From Streptomyces sp. CB09001 (GTDB taxonomy: Bacteria; Actinomycetota; Actinomycetes; Streptomycetales; Streptomycetaceae): a stretch of DNA of 64,000 nucleotides. The stretch is from contig NZ_CP026730.1 of assembly GCF_003369795.1 (NCBI RefSeq), positions 434,001 to 498,000 of the forward strand. The letters are read 5' to 3'. Shown here in pieces: positions 48,050 through 56,476 of this stretch. Numbering within the stretch: position 1 is the first letter of the stretch; each line of letters starts with the position of its first letter. The position numbers and the translations under genes were made by a program. The notes under the pieces are model-generated. The model did not search any database. It was not told the DNA's origin and was given only the letters and a program-made list of their open reading frames with translations.

Positions 48050-48718
48050 TCAGCGCACGCCGGCGCCGACCTCCGGCGGCGCTTCCCCGGCGGGAGCCGC
48101 GTGCGCCTTGACGTGGGCGATCGCCATGTCGAGGGCGATGCGCATCGGCTCGACGTCCCGCGCCGTCTGCGCGAGGAGGTAGCCACCCTGCAGCGCCGCC
48201 ATGAGGCCGGTGGCGAGCCCGCTGACGTCGGCGTCCGCCCGGAGGACTCCCGAGTCCCTCATTCTGGCGAGCCCGGCTTCGAGGAGGCCTTCCCAGGCTG
48301 CGAAGTGCCGGGCCATCGCCCTGCGCACCTCCTCGTCCTGGTCGGCCAGTTCGCTCGCCAGAGAACCGAGCGGGCAGCCGTAGGCCCCGTTGTGCAGCGC
48401 GTTGCGCTCGATCAGCGCATCACGCCAGCGTTCCAGTCCACGGAAGGAGCTGAGACGCTGCAGGTGTTGGTGCTGGCGCTCGAGCACTTCAGCGGCCCGC
48501 AATGCGACGACGTCCCGCATCAAGGCGTCCTTGTCAGGATAGTGGCGGTACAGCTGGGACTTGCTCGTTCCGCTGGCCGCCCTGACGTCGTCGAGCGTTG
48601 TGAGCGCCACACCTTTGACATACATCATGTCGGCAGCAGCCGTCAGGATGCGCTCTCGAGTGGCTCGCCCTCGCCCGGTGAGCCGAGAGTCGCCGTTTTC
48701 CCGCACCCGTCCTGCCAC
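48050..48718 (-). CDS. TetR family regulator (copy 1)
   Basis: A 222-residue TetR repressor. The helix-turn-helix is TTLDDVRAASGTSKSQLYRHYPDK, about residues 39-62. The C-terminal part has GCPLGSLASELADQ and the helical ligand-binding core. A second TetR at 57171-57824 shares the helix-turn-helix exactly and is about 80% identical by eye. A 16-base palindrome with the same half-sites as the one before the SARP gene lies 42 bases upstream, which suggests autoregulation plus control of the SARP gene. Confidence 0.92.
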   Translation of the reverse strand: MAGRVRENGDSRLTGRGRATRERILTAAADMMYVKGVALTTLDDVRAASGTSKSQLYRHYPDKDALMRDVVALRAAEVLERQHQHLQRLSSFRGLERWRDALIERNALHNGAYGCPLGSLASELADQDEEVRRAMARHFAAWEGLLEAGLARMRDSGVLRADADVSGLATGLMAALQGGYLLAQTARDVEPMRIALDMAIAHVKAHAAPAGEAPPEVGAGVR

Positions 48719-48759
48719 GTCGGCCAGGTTAACTCCCGCAGAGATTAGCAGGTCGATAC

Positions 48760-48795
48760 TGGACTACATAGTCCATTGCCAGTGTGGCAATGGAC
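48760..48795. promoter_or_regulatory. Overlapping palindromes upstream of tetR copy 1
   Basis: TGGACTA and TAGTCCA with a CA spacer (48760-48775) form a perfect palindrome matching the one before the SARP gene. Overlapping its right end is a second, larger palindrome, GTCCATTGCCA and TGGCAATGGAC with a GTG spacer (48771-48795). They share GTCCA, so only one can be extruded or bound at a time. Confidence 0.75.
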
Positions 48796-48952
48796 CGGGC
48801 CGCCCCTCACCTCCACCGGGGCTGCCACCCGTCGGCGAGGTGGCGTGCGTGGCGCACGACGCGCCGTCCGCGGGTAAGGAGCACGGCTCCGCCGACGCGA
48901 ATCAGCTGGGCGGAGACCGCGGGTCCCCGTGGGACCACAGGAGGACGGCACC

Positions 48953-49319
48953 ATGACCGAGAACCTCGACGGCCTGCCGGCGGAGGACGGCGCCGAAGCA
49001 CCGGCCGACCGGATCACAGTCCGCCCTGCCACCGGGCCCCGCAGGCGTTCCCCGTCGATCGCCTCGCCGCACTGGACGCCGCTGACGCGGGCTCGCCCCC
49101 GAGGCGCTGACCAGGCACGGCTCCGAGACGGAACGAGCGCTCACGCTCCTGGCCCGCGTCGAGGTCGCTCGTCGCCCACGTGCCCCACCTCTCCTCACGC
49201 GCCGTCCGTACCGCCCCGCACCGCAGCAGGGCGCGCGGACACGGACGTACGGCGAACCGGCAGCCCACCGCTCGCTTCACCGACGAAGCGGCACGTTACT
49301 GGCGTTCCACACCGGATGA
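48953..49319 (+). pseudogene. Frame-broken small gene
   Basis: A clear AGGAGG precedes the ATG at 48953 (MTENLDGLPAEDGAEAPADR). Coding-like sequence then jumps twice: to QAFPVDRLAALDAADAGSPP in another frame, and to EALTRHGSETERALTLLARVEV in the third, ending at TGA 49317-49319. Read together they make about 120 residues of a plausible helical protein. It looks like a gene with two frameshifts, or one with sequencing errors. No family recognised. An open frame through to 49768 in the first frame lacks coding character. Confidence 0.35.
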
Positions 49320-49337
49320 GAGGGACAGCAACATTCC

Positions 49338-49706
49338 ATGAACACCGAAGCGTACGAACCACTCGCCGCGTCCTCACACACGCTCCCGACGGTCGCCTTC
49401 GTCGGAGGGCTGGTGATCGCGGGTGCGTTGGTCTGGGCCGTGTGCCTGGGCGTGAGAGTCATGGACCGGGAGCCCCGGCGTCCCCGCGCCGAGGAGCACG
49501 GCATGCTCCCGGCGACCGGGGCCGTGCACGAGGAGTTCGAGAGGCGCGAGCCCGACGAGATCCCGCCGGCGGCGGACGGTGCCCCGCGACTGCGGCCGTA
49601 CCAGCTCCGTCACTCCCCCAGCCGTCGGAGCGAGGACCAGACCCGTCGTCGCTGGCTGCCGGGTTCCAGCGGAGCCTTCGGCAGCGGCGGGCCCGGTCAC
49701 GTATGA
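49338..49706 (+). CDS. DUF6479-like small membrane protein
   Basis: A 122-residue protein with one membrane segment near its start (TVAFVGGLVIAGALVWAVCLGVRV), preceded by a short polar N-terminus and followed by a cytoplasmic, Pro/Arg-rich tail (DREPRRPRAEEHG...). This matches DUF6479 proteins of Streptomyces (short head, one TM, RxDREPxxPR). Function unknown. Start ATG 49338 has a weak GAGAGGGA ahead. Confidence 0.7.
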   Translation: MNTEAYEPLAASSHTLPTVAFVGGLVIAGALVWAVCLGVRVMDREPRRPRAEEHGMLPATGAVHEEFERREPDEIPPAADGAPRLRPYQLRHSPSRRSEDQTRRRWLPGSSGAFGSGGPGHV

Positions 49707-49771
49707 CGGGCACTCCGAGGCTCCCGCCGCACCGCAGGCGCGGCACTCCGACCGTGTGGTTGGCTTGACGC

Positions 49772-51586
49772 ATGGCCAAGCGCATACGGGTTCGCGCCCC
49801 TGAGCTGGAGGGCAGGGGCGGCTGGATCAACACCGGCGACCGGGAGCCGACTTTGGCGGCCTTGCGCGGGCGGATCGTGATCGTCGACTTCTGGACCTTC
49901 TGCTGCATCAACTGCCTGCACGCCCTCGACGAACTGCGCGGGCTGGAGGAGAGACACCGGGACACCGTTGTGATCGTCGGTGTGCATTCACCGAAGTTCG
50001 TGCACGAAGCCGATCACAGGGCCGTTCTGGACTCCGTCGAACGCTACGCCGTCGAGCACCCCGTGCTGGACGACCCGGAGTTGGCCACCTGGAAGCAGTA
50101 CGCGGTACGCGCCTGGCCCACCCTCGTCGTGATCGACCCCGAGGGCTACGTCGTCGCCCAGTACGCGGGCGAGGGACACGCGCCCGCCATCGAGCGGCTG
50201 GTCGAGGAGTTGGAGGCCGAGCACCTGGCCAAGGGCACACTGCGACGCGGCGACGCCCCGTACGTCGCGCCCGAACCGGAGCCGACGATCCTGCGCTTCC
50301 CCGGCAAGGCGCTGCTGCTGCCCTCCGGGACGCTCCTGGTCAGTGACACCACCCGGCACCAACTGGTGGAGCTGGCACAGGACGGTGAGAGCGTCGTGCG
50401 GCGGGTCGGGAGCGGAGAGCGGGGCTTCGCGGACGGTGCCGCCGCCAACGCGTCCTTCAGCGAGCCGCAGGGCCTCGCTCTGCTCGACGACGGCTCGGTG
50501 GTCGTCGCCGACACCGTCAACCACGCGCTGCGCCGCTACGACCCCGTCACCGGCGACGTCTCCACCCTGGCCGGCACGGGCCGGCCGTGGATGCGTGGGG
50601 AACCCACGTCCGGACCGGGCCGTGCCGTCAGCCTCTCCTCGCCCTGGGACGTCGCCCTGTGGAACGACCGGGTGTGGATCGCCATGGCCGGCGTGCACCA
50701 GCTGTGGGCCTACGACCCGCGGGACGGCAGCGTCGCCGTCACGGCGGGGACGTCCAACGAAGGACTCGTCGACGGGCCCGGCGACGAGGCCTGGTTCGCG
50801 CAGCCGTCCGGGCTGGCGGCGTCCGGGGAGAGGCTCTGGATCGCCGATTCCGAGACCTCCGCACTGCGCTGGGTCGACCTCGACGGCACGGTCCGAACGG
50901 CCGTCGGGACCGGACTGTTCGACTTCGGGCACCGAGACGGTCCGGCCGGCCAGGCCCTGCTGCAGCATCCGCTGGGCGTGACGGCCCTGCCCGACGGCTC
51001 GGTGGCCGTCGCCGACACCTACAACCACGCCCTGCGCCGCTACGACACGGCGACCGGCGAGGTCAGCACGCTGGCCACCGACCTGCGCGAGCCCAGTGAC
51101 GCCGTAGTCGTCGGGGACGACATCGTGGTCGTCGAGTCGGCCGGGCACCGGCTGACCCGGTTGCGCCTGCCGCAGGAGGCCGTGCGTCGGGCGTCCGCCG
51201 GCCCCCGCACCCGACGGGACGTGACGGAGGTGGCACCGGGCATCCTGCGACTGGAGGTCGTCTTCCGAGCGCCTCCCGGACAGAAGCCGGACACGCGATA
51301 CGGGCCCTCCACCCGGCTCCTGGTCTCCGCCTCCCCACCCGAACTGCTGCGCACGGGGGAGGGTGCGGACGCCGGCCCGGCCCGCTTGCTCGAACTGGAC
51401 CCGACGGTTCCGGAGGGTGTGCTGCACGTGTCCGCGACGGCCGCGTCCTGCGACGACGACCCGGACATCCCGTTCCCGGCCTGCCATGTCCACCAGCAGG
51501 ACTGGGGCATCCCGATCCGTCTCGCCGACGGCGCGGCGGGCAGCCTGTCGCTCGTCCTGGCCGGCCCGGACGACGCCTCCGCCTGA
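49772..51586 (+). CDS. Thioredoxin-NHL repeat protein (NHLRC2-like)
   Basis: A 604-residue protein with an N-terminal thioredoxin-like domain, active site WTFCCINCLH (near 43-52), i.e. CCINC with a CxxC pair, followed by NHL/beta-propeller repeats: SEPQGLALLDDGSVVVADTVNHALRRYD, QPSGLAASGERLWIADSETSALRWVD, HPLGVTALPDGSVAVADTYNHALRRYD. The order and the WxFCCINC motif match NHLRC2. It ends with a separate domain of about 130 residues. Likely a cytoplasmic or membrane-facing redox protein; no signal peptide. Its partner is unknown. Confidence 0.92.
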   Translation: MAKRIRVRAPELEGRGGWINTGDREPTLAALRGRIVIVDFWTFCCINCLHALDELRGLEERHRDTVVIVGVHSPKFVHEADHRAVLDSVERYAVEHPVLDDPELATWKQYAVRAWPTLVVIDPEGYVVAQYAGEGHAPAIERLVEELEAEHLAKGTLRRGDAPYVAPEPEPTILRFPGKALLLPSGTLLVSDTTRHQLVELAQDGESVVRRVGSGERGFADGAAANASFSEPQGLALLDDGSVVVADTVNHALRRYDPVTGDVSTLAGTGRPWMRGEPTSGPGRAVSLSSPWDVALWNDRVWIAMAGVHQLWAYDPRDGSVAVTAGTSNEGLVDGPGDEAWFAQPSGLAASGERLWIADSETSALRWVDLDGTVRTAVGTGLFDFGHRDGPAGQALLQHPLGVTALPDGSVAVADTYNHALRRYDTATGEVSTLATDLREPSDAVVVGDDIVVVESAGHRLTRLRLPQEAVRRASAGPRTRRDVTEVAPGILRLEVVFRAPPGQKPDTRYGPSTRLLVSASPPELLRTGEGADAGPARLLELDPTVPEGVLHVSATAASCDDDPDIPFPACHVHQQDWGIPIRLADGAAGSLSLVLAGPDDASA

Positions 51587-51841
51587 CACGGCCGTGGGGT
51601 CCCGTTCGGATCGGTGCCGCGAGACACGCGTGGATCCAGCCGTGCTCCGGACGGCTCTCCGAGGTCGTGCCGTCCACTGCGCCTCCACTGCGCGTCGACA
51701 CCCGGTCGCGCGGCCCGCCACGTCCTGGTCCGCCGGACTACCATCGGGCGGGCCAAGAGGACCGCAGCCCGATCGACCGCAGCCCGATCACGTCCTGTCG
51801 GCCCTCAACGGTTCGCTTCGCCAGGGAAGGGCGCGGGAGAG

Positions 51842-52105
51842 ATGACCAGTGCGCTGGACAACCGGTCCGACGCAGTGCCGACCGCCATCACCGATACCAC
51901 GACGCGGGGCCTCGGCGTTGGCGTCGGCGTCGGCGTCGCACCGATCTTCTCGGTGGCGCGCCACCAGCAGGTCGCGGGCGCCTACCCGGCAGCCCTCGAA
52001 GGGGCCACGGACGCCGCGGCCGAGGTCGCCACGTGCGTCGTCGGCCTGATCGCCCCAAAGACGGTGAACCGCACCGGCACAGGAGTGGAGTCCGCCTCGA
52101 CATGA
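51842..52105 (+). CDS. Small hypothetical protein with GV repeat
   Basis: An 87-residue protein, starting at ATG 51842 right after GGGAGAG. It has a GVGVGVGVAP run (about 24-33) and an alanine-rich helical region (YPAALEGATDAAAEVATCVVGL). No family recognised. Its stop overlaps the start of the MOSC gene (ATGA at 52102), so it is translationally coupled and may be a partner of it. A short direct repeat (CCGCAGCCCGATC, period 15) lies 52-80 bases upstream. Confidence 0.6.
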   Translation: MTSALDNRSDAVPTAITDTTTRGLGVGVGVGVAPIFSVARHQQVAGAYPAALEGATDAAAEVATCVVGLIAPKTVNRTGTGVESAST

Positions 52106-52620
52106 GTACCCCCGGCAGCCCTCCCCGCGAGGTGGAGGTCGTTCAGCTGCTCGTCTCGCCGGTGCACCGGTACGCCGGACGCCCGGCCGACGGCGCGGCG
52201 GCGGACCCGGACGGTGGCCTGGTCGAGCAGGTCGAGGTGCGCAGCCGGCTGGGGATCGTCGGCGACCGCTACTTCGCCCGGCCGGCGCACCGGGACGCGG
52301 CAGTCACCGTGATGGCCGTGGAAGGCCTGCCCTTCGGCGCCGATCTCGGGCAGACCCGCCGAAACGTCCTGCTCCGTGGCATCGACATCGACTCCTTCAT
52401 CGGCCGGACCATCGAACTCGACAGCGGCGACGGCCCCGTGGCGCTGGCGGTCAACCGAGCCGCACGGCCCTGCGCATGGATGGACGCCGTCATCGGGCCG
52501 GGCGCACAGCGGGCACTGCGGGGCAAGGGCGGTGTCCGGTGCACACCGCTGACCGACGGTGTGATCCGTGTCGGCAAAGCACGCTTTCGCGTCCTGGAGC
52601 AGCCCGACGACGGCACGTAG
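52102..52620 (+). CDS. MOSC-domain protein
   Basis: A 172-residue MOSC protein. MOSC domains carry sulfur for the molybdenum cofactor or bind it. Blocks: VVQLLVSPVHRYAGRP, the region LGIVGDRYFARPAHRDAAVTVM, LGQTRRNVLLRGIDI and VNRAARPCAWMDAVI with the conserved cysteine. No fused aminotransferase domain is present. The gene faces the molybdenum oxidoreductase operon (52691-54340), which fits a role in Moco sulfuration or delivery there, but this is inference. Confidence 0.87.
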   Translation: MSTPGSPPREVEVVQLLVSPVHRYAGRPADGAAADPDGGLVEQVEVRSRLGIVGDRYFARPAHRDAAVTVMAVEGLPFGADLGQTRRNVLLRGIDIDSFIGRTIELDSGDGPVALAVNRAARPCAWMDAVIGPGAQRALRGKGGVRCTPLTDGVIRVGKARFRVLEQPDDGT

Positions 52621-52690
52621 CGCTGCGTCGGGCTGTGCGCGCGTTCGGAACGGCGGCCCGACGGCCGGGAACGCCTGTGCGCCCCCGTCG

Positions 52691-53014
52691 TCAGGCCCCT
52701 TGGACGCCCGCCTCCCCCAGCGGGATCGACAGCAGGCCGACGCCGGTCATGTCGAGGCATGCGGCGCCCCTCGCACGCACCATGCGCAGCACGACTCCGC
52801 CGCACTGCTGACAGCGCGCGACGAGGCCCGGGGCCTTGTCGTACACGTACAGGCGGGCGAGCGGACCCGTACAGCCGCAGTGTGCGCACCGGCTCGTCGC
52901 GGCGGTGACGTCGACGGCGAACACCTCGGAGAGGGGACCCGCCAGAGCGTTTCCGTCGATGTGTCCGTCAGGGACGCCGTCCGCGTCCGGTTCATCCGTC
53001 CTCGTCGGCGTCAT
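52691..53014 (-). CDS. DUF6510-like zinc-ribbon protein
   Basis: A 107-residue protein with two CxxC knuckles, RCAHCGCTGPL and RCQQCGGVVLR, forming a zinc ribbon. It matches DUF6510 proteins that sit beside sulfite-oxidase-like genes. It begins one base after the ferredoxin-reductase-like stop, within the same operon, and has GGAGGTTGAG before its ATG. The role is unknown; possibly an assembly factor or redox-linked partner. Confidence 0.7.
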   Translation of the reverse strand: MTPTRTDEPDADGVPDGHIDGNALAGPLSEVFAVDVTAATSRCAHCGCTGPLARLYVYDKAPGLVARCQQCGGVVLRMVRARGAACLDMTGVGLLSIPLGEAGVQGA

Positions 53015-53015
53015 C

Positions 53016-53771
53016 TCAACCTCCACTGTCGCCGAAGCGTTCGGTGCGGACACGCTCCGGCGCGTGTCCGAGCAACACCAGATAGGCGGCCGCCTTCTCG
53101 ACGAACCCCGTGGGCCCGCACACATAGCAGGTCGGCTCGAAGTCGGGGGGCCAGCCCTTTCGTGCAAGATCGTCGGGCGTGATGCGACCGGGAGGGCGCG
53201 GCGCGTCGGCGGGCGTCTCCCGGGTGTAGAGAAGGGTGGTGTCCAGCCCCGGAGCCCCCATGCGGAGCTCGGAGCGGTACAGCAGGTCTTCGGGGGTCCT
53301 CACGGAGTACAGGAGCCGAAACGGCGTCCTGCTGCCGGCTGCCTCGCGAGCGCGGACCATGCTCATCAGCGGGACGAGGCCGGAGCCGCCCGCCACGAGC
53401 AGTACCGGCTCCGTCTGCCTGTGGTGCCAGACGAACCAGCCACCGACCGGGCCGCGCAGTTCCAGCTGGTCGCCGGGGGCGAGTCCGTCGACCAGATAGG
53501 GCGACACCTCACCGTCGGGCAGGCGCTGGACAGTGAGCTCGAGGCGGCCTTCCCCGGGCGCGGAGGCGATGGAGTAGCTGCGCTGGGTGCTGTACCCGTC
53601 CTCCGCGGTCAGCCTGACGTCCACGTGCTGGCCGGCCGTGTGCCCGGGCCACTCGGGTACGTCGAGCTCCAGTGTCACCGCTGTGGCGGATTCCGCCCGG
53701 CGGCCGGTCACCTCGGCGACTCGCCACCGGAGCCGCTCTCCTAGTCTCCCTGGTACCGCTGTTCCCGCCAT
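53016..53771 (-). CDS. FAD-binding ferredoxin reductase-like oxidoreductase
   Basis: A 251-residue FNR-type flavoprotein. FAD-binding RSYSIASAPGEG is near residue 80, with LVDGLAPGDQLELRGPVGGWF next; the NAD(P)-binding motif VLLVAGGSGLVPLMSM is near 120 and CYVCGPTGFVEKA near the end. No [2Fe-2S] domain is attached. Its start (ATG 53771, MAGTAV) overlaps the end of the upstream molybdenum oxidoreductase by 31 bases, so the two are co-translated and it is the likely electron partner. Confidence 0.88.
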   Translation of the reverse strand: MAGTAVPGRLGERLRWRVAEVTGRRAESATAVTLELDVPEWPGHTAGQHVDVRLTAEDGYSTQRSYSIASAPGEGRLELTVQRLPDGEVSPYLVDGLAPGDQLELRGPVGGWFVWHHRQTEPVLLVAGGSGLVPLMSMVRAREAAGSRTPFRLLYSVRTPEDLLYRSELRMGAPGLDTTLLYTRETPADAPRPPGRITPDDLARKGWPPDFEPTCYVCGPTGFVEKAAAYLVLLGHAPERVRTERFGDSGG

Positions 53772-54340
53772 GGGTCTCCGTAGTTGTGGTAGCCGGCGCC
53801 TTCCCAGAAGCCGGGGACGTCGCTCTCTGTCAGCCGGATGTCCCGCACCCACTTCGCCGACTTCCACAGGTACAGGTGCGGGACGAGGAGCCGTGCGGGC
53901 CCTCCGTGCTCGGGCGTCAGGTCACCGCCGCCGTATCCGTAGGCGATCCATGCCTTGCCGTCGAGCAGATCGGCGAGCGGAATGTTGGTGGTGTAGCCGC
54001 CGTAGGAGCCGACGAGGACGTGCTCCGCCGCGGTCTCCACGTCCGCCAGCAGGACGTCCAGGGAGACGCCCCGCCATTCGGTGCCGAACTTCGACCATTT
54101 GGTCACGCAGTGCAGGTCGACCGTCGGGGACTCCGCCGGCAGGGCCATCAGGCCGTCCCAGTCCCATGTGCGCCGCTGCCCCGTCTCCGTGGTGACGGAC
54201 AGCTCCCAGGTCTCCCGTGGCACACGGGGGGTGGGTCCGGCGGACAGCACGGGGAAGCTGGTGGTCTCGTACTGACCGGGCGGCAGTCTGGCACTTTCGA
54301 GCGGCCTTCGGCCGTGGAAACCTCGCGAGACGATGGCCAT
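53741..54340 (-). CDS. Sulfite oxidase-like molybdenum oxidoreductase
   Basis: A 199-residue molybdopterin-binding protein of the YedY/sulfite oxidase family. The Mo-coordinating cysteine is in DLHCVTKWSKF (about residue 76), and the TWELSVTTETG, GGYTTNIPLADLLDG and GYGGGDLTPEHGGPARLLVPHLYLWKSAKW blocks match the family. It lacks a twin-arginine signal and is probably cytoplasmic, unlike YedY. First of three genes with the FNR-like protein and DUF6510. The substrate is unknown; methionine sulfoxide reduction is known for YedY, but this is a different subgroup. Confidence 0.9.
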   Translation of the reverse strand: MAIVSRGFHGRRPLESARLPPGQYETTSFPVLSAGPTPRVPRETWELSVTTETGQRRTWDWDGLMALPAESPTVDLHCVTKWSKFGTEWRGVSLDVLLADVETAAEHVLVGSYGGYTTNIPLADLLDGKAWIAYGYGGGDLTPEHGGPARLLVPHLYLWKSAKWVRDIRLTESDVPGFWEGAGYHNYGDPWREQRYQGD

Positions 54341-54608
54341 GCTCGCCGTCCTTCGCTGTCGGTTGTCGATGCCGTCGTGACGGCCCTGTGGGATGGGCGT
54401 CAGCGGGCGGCGGCTTCTTACCTCACGCCGCCCACGAGGCCCGGGCCCGGTGCATCCCGTTCCGGCCCTGCCGTGGCAGCCTGCTCGTGCCGTTTTGTGG
54501 GTTTGCCCCACTTCCACGCTACCCGGGCTGTCGGGCATCCGCCGCCGCTGCCGTCCTGTCACCGCGTGCCGACTCGGTTCGCGCGGCGGCGGTGGACGGG
54601 GGCGGCGT

Positions 54609-55073
54609 TCAGTAGTCGTCGTCCGCGTCCGGCACGATGTGGACGGCCGCCTCCTCCGCGGAGGACGCGCCGCCGTCGATGCCGACGTCCCGCGCCCAGT
54701 AGTCGTCACCGTCGTAGCCGGTGGTCGCGATGCCGGTGTCCCGGCCCAGGAGGCGCCCCGCCCGCTTGGCGCCGACCTGGTCGTCGATGAGCTCTCCATC
54801 CGTACCGACCGTGTCGCCGAGCCCGTCGCCGTCGTCGTCGGACGGGTCGTTCTCGGGGAGCTCCCGCCGCAGCCGGTGCGTGAGGTCCTCGTGGGAAGCT
54901 CCCTCTCTTGCGGTGAGTCCCCAGTCGTTGACGGCGAACGGTGATTCGGCCGGCGAGTAGCCCCGGTCGAGAACGTCCTCGCCGAGCTCGTCCTCGTCGT
55001 ACCCCTCCTGCGAGCGGAGTGGGTTGGAGGCCGAGGGATCCTCGAAGGAGGGGAAATCGTCAGAAGCAGTCAT
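54609..55073 (-). CDS. DUF5709 family acidic protein (second copy)
   Basis: A 154-residue acidic protein with the blocks of DUF5709: EDVLDRGYSPAESPFAVNDWGLTAREG, DGDGLGDTVGTDGELIDDQVG, AKRAGRLLGRD and IDGGASSAEEAAVHIV. It matches the gene at 10880-11350, with a slightly different middle. GGAGG lies in front of the ATG at 55073. Role unknown. Divergent from nothing; the next 588 bases downstream on the plus side are gene-free. Confidence 0.8.
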   Translation of the reverse strand: MTASDDFPSFEDPSASNPLRSQEGYDEDELGEDVLDRGYSPAESPFAVNDWGLTAREGASHEDLTHRLRRELPENDPSDDDGDGLGDTVGTDGELIDDQVGAKRAGRLLGRDTGIATTGYDGDDYWARDVGIDGGASSAEEAAVHIVPDADDDY

Positions 55074-55661
55074 CACGGCCTCCATGCCATGGACGGAGCG
55101 ATGTGAACGCCGATGCCTTCGGGCCGCGGCGGGGTGGACGGCTCCATTCAAGGGGTGAGGCGTCGACCGGACGTCTACCGGAGATGGTCCCCCTGCCCGC
55201 CGGGCCGAGGAACGCTCGCGCCGCCCCAGCCGCGCGCCCGGTCCCGGCTGCCGGGATGACCGGGGTCGATCAGTTCCTCGTCACGTGGCTTCTCTTCGGT
55301 CGGGGGATCAGTGCGGTTGGCCTGCGCGCAGAGCCTGAATCTCCGTACTCGCCCCGGTCGTTCACGAGTGGCACCACCGTCCCCCCGAAGTCGGGACGGC
55401 GTGCGCCTCGTGCACGGCATCGCCGCACGGCCGACGGCAGTCGGGCGCGCGCACGACGGCGGTCCGCAGCCCAGGTGCAGGAGATGGAGACGGCGGCGAC
55501 GCGGGGCAGGCGCGTACTCCCTCCAGTTGGTATGAGAAATATTTATCGCAACCCGTCTTTCTATCGATCCTAGGACGGGAAGGGTGGCTTCCTGTCGGCA
55601 GTTGCACAGCAGACAGAGGGCGGGCGCACCGCTCGTCCTGTGCAACTTCGAGGAGCATTCG
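55074..55661. other. 588-base gene-free stretch
   Basis: No supported gene. The last 140 bases become AT-rich around 55527-55567 (GAAATATTTATCG and CTATCGATCCTAGGACG), unlike the rest, which probably marks the SDR promoter. The perfect short palindromes AAATATTT and TCCTAGGA in it are too short to interpret. Confidence 0.45.
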
Positions 55662-56390
55662 ATGGCGTATTCGCTGAAGGACAAGCACGTTCTGATCGTG
55701 GGAGCCGGCTCGGACATCACTGCCGCCCTGGCCACCGATCTCCTGGAAGAGGGCGCGCGGATCACCCTCGCGGGCCGGAACATCGAGAAGGCGGCCGTCG
55801 CGGCGAACGCCCTCGGGGACAAGGTCCGGCCTGTCGCCCTCGACCTGTCGGACGAGGGGTCGGTCCAGGCGGCCGCGGATCAGGTCAGGGCCACCGGCGG
55901 GCTCGACCACCTTGTCAGCGTCGCCACGGAACGGACCAACGGGCCGGTCGCCTCCCTCGAGCGCCGCGCGCTGCTCGCGGCCTTCGACGCCAAGGTCCTC
56001 GGACCGATCCTGCTGGCCAAGCACTTCGCCCCGATGATCGCGGAGGAGGGCTCGCTGCTGTTCTTCTCCGGCCTGGGTGCGTGGCGGCCGTCACCGGGAG
56101 GCGTCGTGATGGCGGCCACCAACGGCAGCGTCAGCGCGCTCGCATCCGCTCTCGCGGTTGAACTGGCGCCCACGCGCGTCAACGCCATCTCGCCCGGAGT
56201 GATCACCACCAGCGCGTGGAACACCGCGGTACCCGACAAGAACGAGTTGTTCCAGCGGGTCGCGGCCTCCGCGCCGGCGCGCCGTGTCGGGGAGCCCTCC
56301 GACGTCGCGGCCGCCACCCTCGCACTGCTGACCAACCCTTTCATCACCGGCGAGACCCTCCACGTCGACGGCGGAGCGCGCTGGGCCTGA
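55662..56390 (+). CDS. SDR-fold protein lacking the catalytic Tyr and Lys
   Basis: A 242-residue short-chain dehydrogenase/reductase fold. The NAD(P) loop reads VGAGSDITAAL (weak TGxxxGIG), NAG-like region SVATERTNG, and the catalytic serine block FFSGLGAW. At the YxxxK position the sequence is VMAATNGSVSAL, so Tyr is Met and Lys is Asn, and the usual hydride-transfer chemistry should be lost. The C-terminal blocks LAVELAPTRVNAISPG and ETLHVDGGARWA are normal. Start ATG 55662 follows GAGGAGC. Followed by an NAD(P)-binding protein that may be its partner. Confidence 0.88.
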   Translation: MAYSLKDKHVLIVGAGSDITAALATDLLEEGARITLAGRNIEKAAVAANALGDKVRPVALDLSDEGSVQAAADQVRATGGLDHLVSVATERTNGPVASLERRALLAAFDAKVLGPILLAKHFAPMIAEEGSLLFFSGLGAWRPSPGGVVMAATNGSVSALASALAVELAPTRVNAISPGVITTSAWNTAVPDKNELFQRVAASAPARRVGEPSDVAAATLALLTNPFITGETLHVDGGARWA

Positions 56391-56476
56391 CCCCCGGCGC
56401 GAGCGGCACAGACGGAAGAACGACAAGCAGGTCGCGTCCCCACCACATCTGTCACCACTGAGGAACGGGATACATC

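Noticed and set aside
45069..48718. The SARP gene as sign of an antibiotic gene cluster
   Set aside because: No ketosynthase, NRPS, terpene or lanthipeptide genes are found in the window.
51762..51789. A 13-base direct repeat CCGCAGCCCGATC with period 15
   Set aside because: Two copies of a short GC-rich unit could arise by chance or slippage and have no clear role.
54941..55573. A plus-strand open frame in the gap before the SDR
   Set aside because: No ribosome site, Arg/Pro-rich random composition and no homology.
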